Shown: positions 1 to 13,189, counted from the stretch's first letter. The stretch is DNA of 64,000 bases from Himantopus leucocephalus (GCA_003993805.1 RSEF01000004.1:12672524-12736523), one strand, 5' to 3'. Notes: a model not told the origin generated them from the letters alone. Numbers and translations: made by a program.

Positions 1-324
1 TATAATAGGAAAAACAATTAAAGTGCCTATTAATGCTACATGCCTTAAGCCCCTCAGGTTGCAACACGTATTCGAACCTGCAAAAAGTGAATTTACTCCA
101 GAGGCATCTGGGATGACAGTCACTGCAAAGAGCTATGTCACAACCTCCCTCAACAACAGCTTCTATTTTCCCTTTTGTAAAGGTGGTTTTATTTGGTCTC
201 CCAAAGAAAGATCACTGACCCCAAGAGCAACAGGAAATAAAAGCATTGAATTGGTACTACTTGTGCACGAATACTGGTGGGGTGAACCCACAGGATCTTA
301 CTAAAGATGAGTAAGATGCATATT
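1..324. other. Gene-free leader stretch before the first CR1
   Basis: No repeat family, RNA gene or splice-bounded exon was recognised. A 93-codon open frame runs through it on the plus strand (23-304). It has no recognisable domain and no splice context, and I treat it as chance. Confidence 0.5.
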
Positions 325-543
325 TCATAGAATCATAGAATGGTTTAGGTTGGAAGGGACCTTGAAGATCATGGAGTTCCAACCCCCCTGCCATGGGCAG
401 AGACACCTCCCACTAGACCAGATTGCTCAAAGCCCCATCCAGCCTGGCCTTAAACACTTCCAGGGATGGGGCTTCCACAACTTCTCTGAGCAACCTGTGC
501 CAGTGCCTTACCACCCTCAAAGTGAAAAATTTCTTCATAATAT

Positions 544-939
544 CTAATCTAAATCTATACTCTTCCAGTTTGAAACCATTCCTCCACATGGTATCACTAC
601 AAGCCCTTGTAAAAAGTCCTTCTCCAGCTCTCCTGTAGGGCCCCCTTCAGGTACGGGAAGGCCACAATAAGGTCTCCCCAGAGCCTTCTCTTCTCCTGNN
701 NNNNNNNNNNNNNNNNNNNNNNNNNNNNNNNNNNNNNNNNNNNNNNNNNNNNNNNNNNNNNNNNNNNNNNNNNNNNNNNNNNNNNNNNNNNNNNNNNNCC
801 TCAGCTGCTCTTCATAAGACTTGTGCTCTAGACCCATCACCGGCTTTGTTGCCCTTCTCTGGACACGCTCCAGCACCCCAACGTCTTTCTTAGAGTGAGG
901 GGCCCAAAAGCGAACACAGTACTTGAGGTGGGGCCTCAC
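544..939 (-). pseudogene. CR1 ORF2 C-terminal remnant
   Basis: Read on the minus strand, 939 to about 800 encodes a typical CR1 ORF2 segment downstream of the reverse-transcriptase core, with motifs such as [13 protein letters not shown] and [10 protein letters not shown]. Past the N gap the open frame is no longer the CR1 frame (EEKALGRPYCGLPVPEGG is an out-of-frame reading), so the apparent 131-codon frame is a composite of two frames across 100 Ns. The upstream reverse-transcriptase active site and the endonuclease domain are absent because the element is 5'-truncated. It is a dead relic, not a host gene. Confidence 0.85.
699..798. other. Assembly gap (100 N) inside CR1
   Basis: Exactly 100 Ns, the conventional placeholder for a gap of unknown size. 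Left and right flanks are both CR1. Judging from the usual CR1 text, only about 20 bases (GCTGAACAACCCC-type sequence) should lie between them, so the true gap is probably much shorter than drawn. Confidence 0.97.
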
Positions 940-1685
940 CAGTGACGAAAGGATGTTAGTGCCTACATTTTTCCTGACAATCTGGTCCTACATCGTTAAG
1001 CCTCTAGCTATATTTCTGACTAGTTTTACTTCCTATACACCTGCCCTGCTCAAGCCCTAGATGTCAGCTTTAATAAAGCTCCTTCTGTCACGTATGACCT
1101 TTGCAAAAGTACTAATCAAGCTTTCACCTTCGTTACTCCTCCTGATGAATCACTTCTACCACAAAGCCACAAGGACGTAAAAAGGAAAATGATAACCAGC
1201 TTAAAATAAAAGAACATCCTCAACACATGCTTATTTATTCCCATATTTTACTAAAGAAATGCTTTATAAGCCTTTCTGACTTTTATATTCAGTTGTAATA
1301 TCAGCCAGAATTTCCGTGGGATAAAGAGCACACCTTCATTCATTAAAGAAGTAGAGAGCTTGAGTTCATTCAAAGATTGAGAGAGTCAATGAAGTAATTT
1401 ACCAATAAATTAGCTGTCAGAGAGCTATGGACTAATGCTAGTCTGTAATAAACTAGCAGTACAGATGTACCTCAGATTTAGCTGTTAAACAATTAGTTGA
1501 GAAATTCCTCCTTCTCCTGAGTGGACATTAGGGTAAATCACTGACAAAGTACTAATTATGGCTTCTCAGCCATTATTTTATCCTTCACCAAAAAAAATCA
1601 CAATAAACCTAAACAGTCAGGAGAGTGAGCATTAGGAAGAGTAGAAAGGATAGACAGGATATGAAGAGAGTAACACAGCTAAACA

Positions 1686-1768
1686 AAGGCACAATGAAAA
1701 GCATTTTAGTTCTACATAAATTTTCCNAAGGCACAATGAAAAGCATTTTAGTTCTACATAAATTTTCC
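1686..1768. repeat. Perfect 41-bp duplication split by one N (contig join)
   Basis: The 41 bases at 1686-1726 (starting AAGGCACAATGAAAAGC and ending AAATTTTCC) are repeated without change at 1728-1768, with a single N at 1727 between them. Identical contig ends joined head to tail by an N are the signature of two overlapping contigs placed side by side instead of merged. The duplication is therefore probably not in the genome. Confidence 0.9.
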
Positions 1769-1919
1769 ATTTTAATGTTATACATTCACCTTAATCTGAT
1801 CACAAATCATGTAATTTCTGGGATAAATTAGCTACCCAAAAAACTAGCCAAAATACTGTAATGATGACAAGAAAATATGTGTATCACTATAATATAAATA
1901 CATTTGAGCTTCTAGGTAA

Positions 1920-1939
1920 GGGGGGGCGGGGCAGGCGGG
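1920..1939 (+). other. G-rich run, G-quadruplex candidate
   Basis: A run of seven Gs, then C, GGGG, CAGGC and GGG. Counting the seven Gs as two tracts gives four tracts of three or more Gs with short loops. A second G-rich run lies about 150 bp downstream at 2076-2090 (GGGG, T, GGGGGGG, AGG). The surroundings are AT-rich. No promoter context is visible. Confidence 0.4.
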
Positions 1940-4900
1940 AATTATCTTTGTAAATGGGAAAAAGAGGTCTTAAACAGAAGCAAGAGACAAGGATTCAAGA
2001 CTAAAGTTTGAAATATAACTACCAAGGTCAGTAAAACCAAGACAATCTTACCCATGCTTTATCCGTGCATGAAATGGGGTGGGGGGGAGGCCAAGTAGAT
2101 ACTATTTCTACAAATGTGAGACATATAAGATAGCAGTCTAAGATAATGAGCAGATGGGGCATGAGAATTTTCTACTAGAAAATGACATTTAATTGATAGT
2201 TGTATAGTTAATTAAATGTTGTTCATTAAAAGCTGGTAATTAAACTTGAGGTCATCTTATCTGGTAATGGTTGTGTTTTGCTATATGTGGCATATATTTT
2301 GTATAAACGTGCATTTATTAATTTTTGGAATGAAAGGAATACAATAAATTTTTTAGGAATCTGAGAAATTTCCATATTCTTCATATTTTAACATATCAAG
2401 TAATAAAAACCCTAAATTAATCAATATTTTTGTTGTTACCAGGCAATTCTGATTTAGAAAAGTTGTCCAAAACATTTAGAATTAAGAATTCATTGAACAA
2501 GGTTACTGAAGGGTGTTTCTTTTTCTTGGTTTAAAAACAAGGTTTTAAAACTTAATTTTTAAGATTTTAAAATAAAATATTTGTGAAAACAGAAAAAGTA
2601 AGACTCCTTTCAAATTCAAACACTTTTCTAACAGTTTTTTCTGCTTCCACCATTTTAAGGAGGTTGTTTGTTTCATACAAACTCTTCAAAGTAGTCAAGA
2701 TTAAAATCCATTGTCTCTGGGAAATGATTAACATGTACAAATAGTTTAGAAATACTGCAAATTAGACACAGTTGTGGACAAAAGGGTAATTCTGTATTGC
2801 TAAGCAACACTGTATAGTTAGGCTTCCAACTGCTCAGATTTAGCAGTACAGTTACATATCTGAGCAATCCAAATCAATATGATTAATGTCCTGTAAGCAG
2901 GAAGTCAACTAACATCACTATTTACTGAACGTTGTGAAATTACCCCGTCTTCCCTAATTTTAATACCTAGGACCGAGCCTGGAGTCAACGGTACACGCAG
3001 ATAACTTATGTCTCCAAAACAGGGAGTGTGCAGTACAAACCATCTTTTTGACGTATTTTGTAGAATTTCACTTTCTCTAGGTTACATAATTCATTTACGC
3101 TTTCTGCTCTGTTTATCCTATTTCTAATGGTTATTACTTTGGTTACTTTTCCTGTGGAGAGAGAGAAATCAATAACAGAAAAAACCCTAAACAAACCAAA
3201 ACAGAAAAACAGCACCATGAGAAGTTTCATCTACACTTAGAAAATAGAGGTATATCTGTATGGACGTTCCCCTTTACGTGTCACCCTGAGGCCAAGAGCT
3301 CAAAGCACCTCTGCCCAGCACAGGTAATGCATTTGTTGTCTGAAACAGCACAGCTGGCACTTGGCCCCTGGACGCTGTTCAACATGCAGTAGAGCGCTGC
3401 CTGGTTGGCACTTTTACAGGTATGGACTTTTCCCATTTGATGCTATTGCTCCAAGTTTTTCTTACAAGTTCAAAGCTCGGGGAGACAGCAGTGGTTGGTA
3501 ATAACGGAATACTTTTGTATGTGACCAAAATAAAGGATGATAACTGGTTAGATATCCTACATTGCATTTTATTTCATGCACAGTTCTGAAAATTACAAAA
3601 AAAATATTTTAGAATCCCCAATATTCTCAGGAAAGATATATAAATATGCTTCTACAGCTTTCAGTGAGAAATAATTGTGTTAAAGCCAAGAAACAAAATG
3701 AATGTTTAGATCACACAAGAAAATGCCACATGTGAAGGAATAACACTAAGTTCCAAATCAGCTTATATCTTTATGGAAGGGAATTTACGAAGAAGAACAG
3801 ATAATACTGTTACTAGTGATTAAGCATTACCTCTCCTGGCTAAGTAATACATTTTAGGTTGAACAAATTCTAGTTAACGTAAAGCTTGACAGACACGTGT
3901 CACATATATCAATGGTGTCTATATTATCAGCCTTGAATGAAAGGAATTCTCCACATAAAGTAGAATCAAGGAGATGGTAAGGATGGCATGCTTTCCTGCT
4001 TTCCTCTCAACAATCTGTTGGGCAAGTCACATATTTTTAAACATAGATTTGAAAAGTGTATGTGTTTAATTTTACAGGTATTTCTGTCTCCAATGTATGA
4101 CAATCAGTGTTTGGGCCTTGACAGAAAAGGCAGCCAGAATCATCCCAAACTGTGTATGTCAAACCTCTGAGGGACTGACAGTACCCTTTCTTGAATGCAA
4201 GGGACATATGGCAAAGTCCTAAAAACATGTCAATTTGTTTAAATGTTATGAATTACACCTTGACGTAAGTGGTTCCTATTTTCTCTACAGCATCTGTCAA
4301 CAGACCATACACACTACAGCAGTTTCTTCTTGACAATAAAATTAAACATTTCGAAACTGAACTGAATTCAAAATTGAACTGAATTGTTCCGTGGCCTGTC
4401 TATCCAGCCCACTGAGCAACTCTTAACAGCTGCAAAACAGCAGCACAAAAAGTGTTTTGGAATAATGTATTAGCTAAGGATTTGGGAGATCATACGCTTT
4501 TTGGGGCCTCTGTGGTCCCAGTAAGAGAAATTATGCATGAACAAAGTTATTTTGCATAAGTATGGGGTTTTTTGCATAGCATGTCTGATGCATCCCAACA
4601 CCATATATGATTTATTGCATGTGACTACTAGACATTTTATGGACACCTGACAGTCTAGGCTTCCAAGTACCAGGAAAAGCCACCAAAGGCTATAAAAATA
4701 CAGCATAAATGACATCTTGCGTACTTTTTTTATGGGAGACAGGATTTAATGGTAAAATATGTGAAATCTCATATTATAGCAGAGGGTCTGGATGCATTAG
4801 CGATCACTGCTGGATCAAACTGAACTTGGACCCTCTACGCTCATGACTTAGGAGGGCACTGTTTCCAGCCACTGGCTGGGATGCTTCCATCTCTTCCAGT

Positions 4901-7900
4901 AGCTCACAATAAAGGCATGATGTTGAAGCAGTTTTAAAATGTTTTTATTGCTGCGTGACTCGTTCCTCAGAGACAGAGAGGATTTCAGCCAGTGTGACAT
5001 CTTTTAGAAAATGTACTGTACTGATTCCCTTTATAACCTGGCCTTGAAAAGTAACTGCAGTTTGCTGGAAACACTTCCTAGAATCAGTTAAAGGGCTAGC
5101 ATTCATCTTCTTTAAATAAAAGTGAAATTAAATCACACTGAATTCCAACTAGCTCTGCCTGCCAAGAAATTTCAGAGGACTGGCATCTCTAGAAGAATCC
5201 AAATGGGCTACAATGATGGCACAGCTCTGACTAGAACCCAAATAAGTTTTATAGCAAAGATATATAGAGAGATATATAAATAAGAAAGCCAGAAGTGAAG
5301 AATAACTACAGAATGTCATGCTTCAGGTCACAGACAGCAGTCTCATAGTACGACACAAACTAAAATTACATACTTTCCACAGAGAATCCTCACAGATGTC
5401 AGGAAAGGGATTGCACAAAGATCAAGGAAGAAATGTAGTCTTTCCTTATTGCCAACCTTAAGCTAGAAAATTGACTTTTCTTAAGCCCCTTTTATTCCTC
5501 CTTTGTTGCATCTCTTCCTATCATCATATTAGTTTTTCCTCCCAATTTCTTTTTTTTTGTTTTGTGTTTCCATTGATATTCACTCCCTGAATTCTCAGCC
5601 CAATCGGTTCATCTAATTAAAAATATCAGCATGTAAACATGGAGTCAGGTGCACTGTTACTGGATTTCACTGTTCTCTCACTGTCAATGTAGGACCTGAT
5701 AATTCCCATTCAGGTTATTCCTTTATCTGATGTCATACTAAAGAAGATGTAATGGCTTCCGTTTGTGGGATTTTCTATCCATACCTTTCATATGGTGTTT
5801 TTTGTTTTTTTTTTTTTATGTTAAAGGAAAGTTTAAGTTATGCATGATTAACTAAATATGCAGAACACATGTAATTTGTACTGGTTCTGCATTTGACACT
5901 TCTAAAATACTACAAGTATTAAAATACAGATTAAAATACAGTGTAGATTATTATGGCTATGGATTTCAAAACTGGCTGGTACAATTATTTCCCTAATGTC
6001 ACCCTAAGGTACTACTGAAAGTAGTTTTACAGCATTTAATTTCTCCAGTAAGTATAGCATCAGCCATATAACTTATGAAAACAGCACTCATAGAAATATG
6101 ATGAAGCAGAGATTCTTCCAACTCCAGTAGCTTCAAATATCCCCATAGTATGATATACAGAGATTGCATGCAAGAAGCAGAAAGCACGATTAACTTTTCA
6201 GCTTGCATAATGTAAGCCATAGCAAGTAGCAGAAAACCATGCTGGCTATGGAGCACGTCCATTTCCTTTTACAATTGGAACTGGTGATGGATGTTGGTGT
6301 CTTGAAAAATAACAAGGCCAGAAAACTGAATTCACAGCTCTCCAACTGAGGTAGTTTATTATCTGGCTCTGACATAAAGAAAAGGAATTGCAGACTAAAC
6401 AAAATGTATTTTAAAACCTGTAGGAGAATATATGTGTTTATTCCAGCCCCACATTAGTATGAAATAGGGTCAGGATGTTCATTAGGTTTCTTCCTGATTC
6501 CTACTGGCCAATAATTGATACATTAACTATGTTCCATCAAAGATACTCCTTATATGGATTCAGTCACATACTGGCAAATAAAGAATGGGTAAACTCATGT
6601 GTTTGATGCACATGAAAAGTGGACAATCATTAAGTTGCCTAAGGTACTAATTCACATTTACCTAAGATTCAGTACATCATGATCATCATGGTTTATATCA
6701 ACTTCAGTTTTATTTTAAGGCATTAAAGTCAATGCAGTGTACTCCCATGGAAGTGTCTTTATGCCTCAGTTCTGCCACTTTATCTTTCCTAGGCAAGCTT
6801 AAAAAAAAATATCCAAAAACTCAGGTCTTCTTGTATTATGACCAGTATCACAGACTTCTTTTTTTCTCCACTAATCTACTCTGAACACACAAGCAAAGCT
6901 CAATTCACTGGAAAGAGAGCAAAGTTCTTTATGGTACATGCTTCTCTTCACTCTCTCCTCCCTCCCTAAATTAACATTTTTCACAAGAGTGTATATACAT
7001 ATGTTACAGTATTTGGAAATTGCAAAAAGGAACACTTTTTCTGCTTGCTTTGGCTGGATGTACCAGAGGAAGCATTCTGTGTGTGTCTATCACTTGACAG
7101 AATTCCATAAACAACTCAAGGAGAAGGAAAGGTTACTAACAGAAAGGAAAATGATTGTTATATCTTTTACATACTGCAGGTTGCCGATGATAAGTATAAA
7201 GTTTCTATTGCCTTTTCAAAATCTTAATTTTCTAAAATCTAAATCACTGAAAAATCTATTTTTTCTCAAATGTATATAAGCTTGTACAGAAAGCCTTAAA
7301 TATTAATTAGTGTATATGCTCTACAATATTAGTCAGCATATTAGATATGTTAACACATATTTTAAGTCACCAAAAATAAAGTTTTGGAAAGTACCAATTC
7401 ACTAGAAAAATTTGAGGTCTTGGTTAGCTAAAGCTGACAGCAAGCCTTTTGCCAAAGTTTGTGACATGTATAGAAAAAAATTTTGAATAAAAGTCATAAC
7501 AAAAGAACCCATGAACACATATCTATGTAAAAGGATAAAGTGAAAACATTTCATATATATCAGTCAAGGAAGACACTTGAGTACAGCTTCACTTTTTAGA
7601 AGGAGAGTTTGAATGTCGCTGATTCTAATGTTTCCCAATCTAGCTCACTCAAAACCTATAGTTTTGTGGTTTGTTCCTATTTAACTGCTGAGTTACTGGA
7701 AATTTAGGAAAATGGACATTTTGTATGAATCTTATGTTACAAAAGTTAGATTTTCCTTTTACCGCATATATTGGAAATACTTCAGAACGCCACATATTAC
7801 ACTGATGAAAACCAGAAAATCTGTTGCTTCCACTACACAGCGTTCTTACGCAGCTGCATCATTTTGCATTCTGGTGAGGACAAGGAAATTCTTATGCATC

Positions 7901-10492
7901 ATCTTGATTCTGACAGTGGCCAGCTTAGACCTTGAAACATGAGTCTGAAATTCTGCATTTTAGAGTGTAACACATATTTAACATTTCAGCTACTGTGAAC
8001 CCTGTCTATTTGAAGCTATGCAACTGAGTGCTATGTGGGTTTTTTTCTTACTTTTTTCCTAAAAAATAAACATGTTCCTTCCAAAATTAACTTGTGGCTG
8101 AATATTTTTATTTAAAAAGAAATCATCTGTAGCGCTTCACAGGAAACTGGCTTTATAAAGCTGTTCTGCTGAGATGGTTTGTTGTGAGTCTCCATATAAA
8201 GTTGTGCCCTTTTGTTAATTTTCTTTATTAATGCAATGCTGCATGTCTGCTACAACCAGTTATATCTGATTAGAATCACTGCTTGAGCTGAGGTCTTTAA
8301 AATGGCTCCTTCCAGTTTTTATTCTGTGTTTATATGGTCTTGCATTCTGTTTTATTTACTTTAAGTTGCAGCAGTTTCCTCATTTTTTCTCTCAAATACT
8401 GATGCTTCAGCTAAAAATAGAACATTTTTAAATATCCAAAAATACTAACAGTAATTAAAAGGTTCGTCATTCTCCCAAATTACTATGCATACATATTAGT
8501 CTTACACTTTTAGAAACAGGTCCAGTTTATCTGCTTCATTTCCATATGGATTTTTGCCACGTGGTCTACAGAGCAGTAGGTTATGGTTTTGCACTTCCCT
8601 GAAATGGACTATATCTCATAACAAAGGCAAAGGCCCTGTGTGAAAACTGTGCCCCAATGTTCAAGGTATTCAGAGAGGTAAATCTTTCTGATTCACACAA
8701 ATAGCCGCAGTGCCCTATTTATGAAGTTTTATGATTAAGACCTTGAACTAGCAAAGTTCTTAAGTACATGCTTAACTTTAAATTCAATAGAAGCATTCAC
8801 CTGTTTGAAATGCTTAAACGCTTTGTTGAATTGTAACCCAAATACAGTGAACAAGCAATGAAAAAGAAGCAATAAACTTTACTTATGCAATAAATACTCT
8901 GAAGCCTATTTCAAGCTGCCCCATCCGCCAGCTATGCAGGTGCAACCACCACAGGCTGCAAGTGTACTCAAATTTGCTCATGATAATAGTGAAACTGAAG
9001 CATTCAAACCTGTTTCCTTTTCTCTCTTCCCTTCCCCAAGGATATGCATATGCATCTTTCACTCTGCACAGCCATCTACCTTGAGACACCTATGCTCACT
9101 TCGCCTGTTCTTCTATGAAACTCTTGAGAGAGCACATGGTGAAGAATTAAAGAAGTTCTGGCTCCTTTACAATGCTTCAGCAAAGATAATAATAATACAG
9201 GAAAAAGTTATTGTAATACTCTAACTAGGACATCTGTCCAGTTAAAGAAAAGTTCCCAGGTAGCTTTTCTAAACCAATAGCCATATGCAAAAGTATTCTG
9301 TAGAATCCCTAGACATTGTACTCTTTTCCCATGAATAAACTCTCAAATTTCAATTAACTCCACCTTTATCTGTGATCTTCTCTCTTGTCTTTAGTTTTCT
9401 ATAGCCATGTGAAACTCTTCCATTTATCAAAACATTTTTCTAGTGTTCGATATAAATAGGCTTGATTTTACCTCCTTAATCTTGATTTTGGCTTTCATTT
9501 TGAGTTATCTACTTTATTCTCATGTGTCACTTTAGATTAATTTGTTATGCTAAGTACTTGCCAAATAAATAATGAGCTTTCAAACAAGTCCATATGTAAT
9601 AAGGCAAGGATTCAATTATTCCTAACACTGTTAACATTTTACTACTGTATCAGGGTCATGGCTGAAAATATGATAGACACCTTTAGGATTTCCAAGAGCT
9701 GCAGTCTCTTACTTGTAAACCATTGTTACTGCTAAGACATTGGCATCTAATGATCTGTAATAATGACAAAGAAGGGGCAATTCTTTGCAGTGATCCCTGT
9801 AACCAGACACTCTTGATGTCGCTTATTTCAGTACTAAACTTAAATTATTATAAAGTTCCCCCCTGCTGCTGAAAACTATTATTTTGGAGAGGATAAAGAG
9901 AAGCAAGAGTCTAAGATTACATAAAGAGAGATCTTTTCTTCTTTTTTTAAAGCAATAAATGTCTTTGAGTTAATTTTGTTTCCTATCTGATTGTCCTTAA
10001 AACCGATACTTGCATGACAGCCATGGTTAAAGTTATCAGCTACATTTGGGGCCCTGCTGTGTGGAAGACTCTATGTGAATTAAAGGTAGTCTCCTGTACA
10101 ATCTGCAGAAGAACAGACCATGAGGGAAAGAGGAACAGAATTACAAGCAGATTAGGTGACACCATAGCACCCGCCAGAGGTATGTGGGAAAGGGATCCAT
10201 GCATCCTATTCCCAACGCCTGAAGCTGCCCTTGCCACATTGTCAATACCAATATCTGGTCTAAGGCAGTTTGAGGTATATTCTTATTCACTTTTCAAAAT
10301 GTAGCCTGTCTCCTGGGATTGAGTCAGATCATAAAATATTCTAAGATCGCTCACAAATTCCTTTGAGAATTCTTTCAACACCACTGTAAAGAGGTGGAAT
10401 ATTATTTTCTTGAACAAAAAAATATGCAGTTCCAAGGATATGATTTTTTCCTAGTTTTTCTATAGCTATTTTGCTGACAAAAATGAAATGGG

Positions 10493-10512
10493 GGTGGTGG
10501 TGGTGGTGGTGT
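10493..10512 (+). repeat. (GTG)n microsatellite
   Basis: Six tandem GGT/GTG triplets after a short G-run, a simple trinucleotide repeat. A potential length-polymorphic marker, with no other role visible. Confidence 0.9.
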
Positions 10513-11194
10513 GAAAATAAAAGATTGAAGAGAAAAACCTGTTATTTGCACGTATTTCGGAATTTACATCTGTAATTAGACACCCAGCTCTCCTCCCTAT
10601 TCTAGCTACATCATTAGGAATGGACAAAAGGAAGCAGCCACTTGGATTGCAAACTCCGGTCCTTTGCAATCCCTAAAAGTAAAGAATAATCTAGCATGAT
10701 CAATATCTACATGCCTTTGCATACTGCCAGGCAGAAAGTGTTTTCAACACCTTGGAAGAAACTAAAAATTGAATGTCCGAAACACACAGCTATAAGGTGT
10801 CATAGCAGAGCAGGAAGTTTCAAGGGAATCACCAACATTCCAGGTCCTAGCAGCAGGCAGGAATTTATGAAAGATTTTGAGGCCACATTGCCATGATTAA
10901 CCACGGTCAAGTACCCATCTGCTTCTGGAGATCTGGAATCTGAAAACTCAAAAAACATGTCCTGTATAGTGGCACAGCTCCAGTCCTACTAAGTGAATGA
11001 CTACTATGACTACTATGTTCTACTATCTCTCACTTACAGAGACCCTAGGGCCTAAAAAAGGTGACAAGTCTCTCAAAGGGGCCTGTGTATGAATGGTGGC
11101 ACTGAACACCAACATCAGGCAGCAGTGAGGCAGAGCCCTGTTCCAAGGCATGTGCTCTCTTCTCAGCTTGCATAGAGGGATGGAAAAGTATTGC

Positions 11195-11290
11195 CCAGTA
11201 GACCAGTATCACTGTTTACTCATCATGTAAAATGGTGATAATAATTCTAGTAGATAGAAGACAGCTCCTTAAAGATCTCCAAGGGGCAGT
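11195..11290 (+). repeat. MIR-like ancient SINE relic (tentative)
   Basis: The phrase CTGTTTACTCATCATGTAAAATGG followed by TGATAATAAT resembles the conserved MIR/CORE-SINE text in which a 'cctcatctgtaaaatgggg' phrase precedes 'ataataat'. Only about 40 bases resemble it, so the family assignment is tentative. Confidence 0.35.
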
Positions 11291-12554
11291 GCATTTCAGG
11301 TCTTTTATAAACTGTTTTTAACAGTGCCAAATAAACAAACAGAAAGCTATATAAAAGTACAGGATTACTACTGATCTTGGTACTGTGGAATTGTTTTGTA
11401 AAGCATACCATTGACAAACCCTAGTGAAGAGTGAGGTTTTGCAACACCATCTCAAGTTCAGTTCTTTCTTGTTTGTGTATTAAATGAATTGGCTGCCAAA
11501 AACTGACCTAAAAAGAAGCCATATGTGATTCATTAAATTTAGACCCTACATGTGAATGTTGTTCAGCTCACATGTGTATGCATTAGATGTTTTTCACCTC
11601 TTCTCTCTTCCCCAAAAGTTCTTCTTTTTGCTTAGCCGGATTGTTTTCAGTGGTTTGAGTGGTGACAAAACAGAATTATACTTGCAAATTTCCCCTTACC
11701 GGTAGCTGCCTGCATGCAGCCCTAGCCAGAATACAGCCCTTGGCATTAACAGCCTGACAGCAAGGGAATGATATTTCCATTTGCAGTAAAAGAGTTAATG
11801 GGAAAAATCCAAATTCAAGGCAGTCATCTGACGTCAAAGACCGAGAAATAGTTTGGGGGCCAAATTGCATTTCTGTCTAGGAAACAAACACGATTTCTCA
11901 CATAATTTCAGAAGATGATACTTGATATTTTCCAGAAAACCCTAAGACGATGTAGTATAAGTGAATTTCAGTGTATTCATTAATGAGCAAACTAAATCTT
12001 CAAGTTAGTGTGTTAAGTATAATTATGCTTCATTCAGTCATTTCTTTTTATTAGCCATTTTATGTTGCTGTAGTAATTATAGCCAAGTACATTTACACGT
12101 GGGTTGGCAATAGATGTGTGCTTTGCAGAAGGGTTGTCACAGAAAAAGTGGACTTTAGAGAAACTGATTTTATGTGATTGTTACTGACTGCACTTGGAAA
12201 AGTTACAAGGAATAAATTAATTACCATAACGTTCATAGATTTGTCCAAGAAAAAAAAAGCTACACTGTGAAATAGGTGAGCAAATATAAAATATAGGAGA
12301 ATCCCTGGTAAATATGAGTAGGAGATTTTGATTACTTGGAACTAGACTGGAATACATTAAGGAAGATATAAGATTCATGTGGATTTGGTATGAGATTGCT
12401 TTGAAACTCCATAGGTTATATACGATTGCCTAGCAGTAAGACAGGAATATTATTCTTATGTCTGGGAAGAAGTACAACAAAAACTATGAGCTCTATCAAG
12501 GTAGTGAAAAAGCTAAAGAACAGTTATTTCAATCTCAGTAAGGGTCAATCTCTC

Positions 12555-12640
12555 AAGCTCTTGCTCAATTATAGTCAGTCCTTACTCATGCAAATCTCCC
12601 ACTAACTTCAAGAAGTTTTACCTGAACTGAAGCAAAACCA
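12555..12640 (+). repeat. Ancient hairpin-shaped amniote repeat relic (tentative)
   Basis: CTTACTCATGCAAATCTCCC then ACTAACTTCA, followed by a decayed complementary arm (AGAAGTTTTACCTGAACTGAAG). I recognise this as a common reptile and bird repeat phrase, 'cttactcaggcaaaactcccattgacttca', whose second half folds back on the first. The family name is not certain. Related single-arm phrases may occur near 18230 and 22685. Confidence 0.4.
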
Positions 12641-13189
12641 GTAACAATTGCTGGATGAATATTTTTTAGCCCATGTGGCAAAAAAATGTGATGCACTGCT
12701 GTGTGGGAAGACTCCATAGAAGTGAAAGGTTTATACTAAAAAAATCAACAATGAACAAAACACATTTCAGCCAAGTCTGCTATTGTTTCAGAGACAGGGT
12801 CTGAAATGGTACGGCGAGGCAGAAGAAAGAGGGGCAGGAGCTTCCCTCTGCAATAAACTCTCAAGCGGAAATTACCAGTAGAAATGTAAAAGGCCTAGAA
12901 AGCTCACACTTTATTTATTACATTAGCAATGCACCTATAATGGCAAAACCATCATCCTAAACAAAATTGTTCTCAGAAGGGAAGCTGTGAATGCCATGTC
13001 ATCAGTGACACTTAGCATGAGATGGAAAAGTCACATTAAGGAACACAAGAGAATGAACGTAACAGGTGTGGGTGAACAAAAACAAAAACAAAGAGAAACT
13101 GACTTAATAATCTTGCTTTCATACATCTCGGACACTGGGGTAAAAGTCAGCTCATAAACCAGCAGAGGTGAAAATCACACTTGCAGCCC

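Larger units (their letters stand above)
325..950 (-). repeat. CR1 non-LTR retrotransposon, 3' end (5'-truncated)
   Basis: This is the 3' part of a CR1 LINE, the main LINE of bird genomes, lying antisense to the given strand. At 325-342 is the terminal CATAGAATCATAGAAT repeat, which is the reverse complement of the ATTCTATG-type 3' end of CR1. It is followed by the familiar CR1 text (GGTTGGAAGGGACCTT, then GCCATGGGCAG near 390). Similarity runs to about 950, where the usual continuation after GGCCTCACCAGTG is lost. On the minus strand the right half encodes the last part of CR1 ORF2. The copy is broken by a 100-N gap at 699-798. Such 5'-truncated copies are the normal product of LINE insertion. 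No flanking target-site duplication could be seen. Boundaries are good to about 10-20 bp. Confidence 0.93.
951..5500. other. Gene-free AT-rich stretch
   Basis: No exon, RNA gene or well-preserved transposon seen. It contains a contig-join duplication (1686-1768), two G-rich runs (1920-1939 and 2076-2090) and a small direct repeat of ACTGAACTGAATT-type sequence near 4355-4386. Open frames of 60-80 codons occur on both strands with no domain content. Confidence 0.55.
5501..13189. other. Gene-free AT-rich stretch
   Basis: Nothing gene-like is supported. It contains T- and A-runs, a GTG microsatellite (10493-10512), a MIR-like relic (about 11195-11290) and a hairpin-shaped ancient repeat (about 12570-12635). 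Open frames, the longest 113 codons at 6938-7279, have no domains and sit in AT-rich sequence. The CA-poor, TATA-rich composition is typical of bird intergenic or intronic DNA. Confidence 0.5.

Noticed and set aside
6938..7279. 113-codon plus-strand frame
   Set aside because: No domain, AT-rich codon content, no splice or promoter context. The length is expected by chance.
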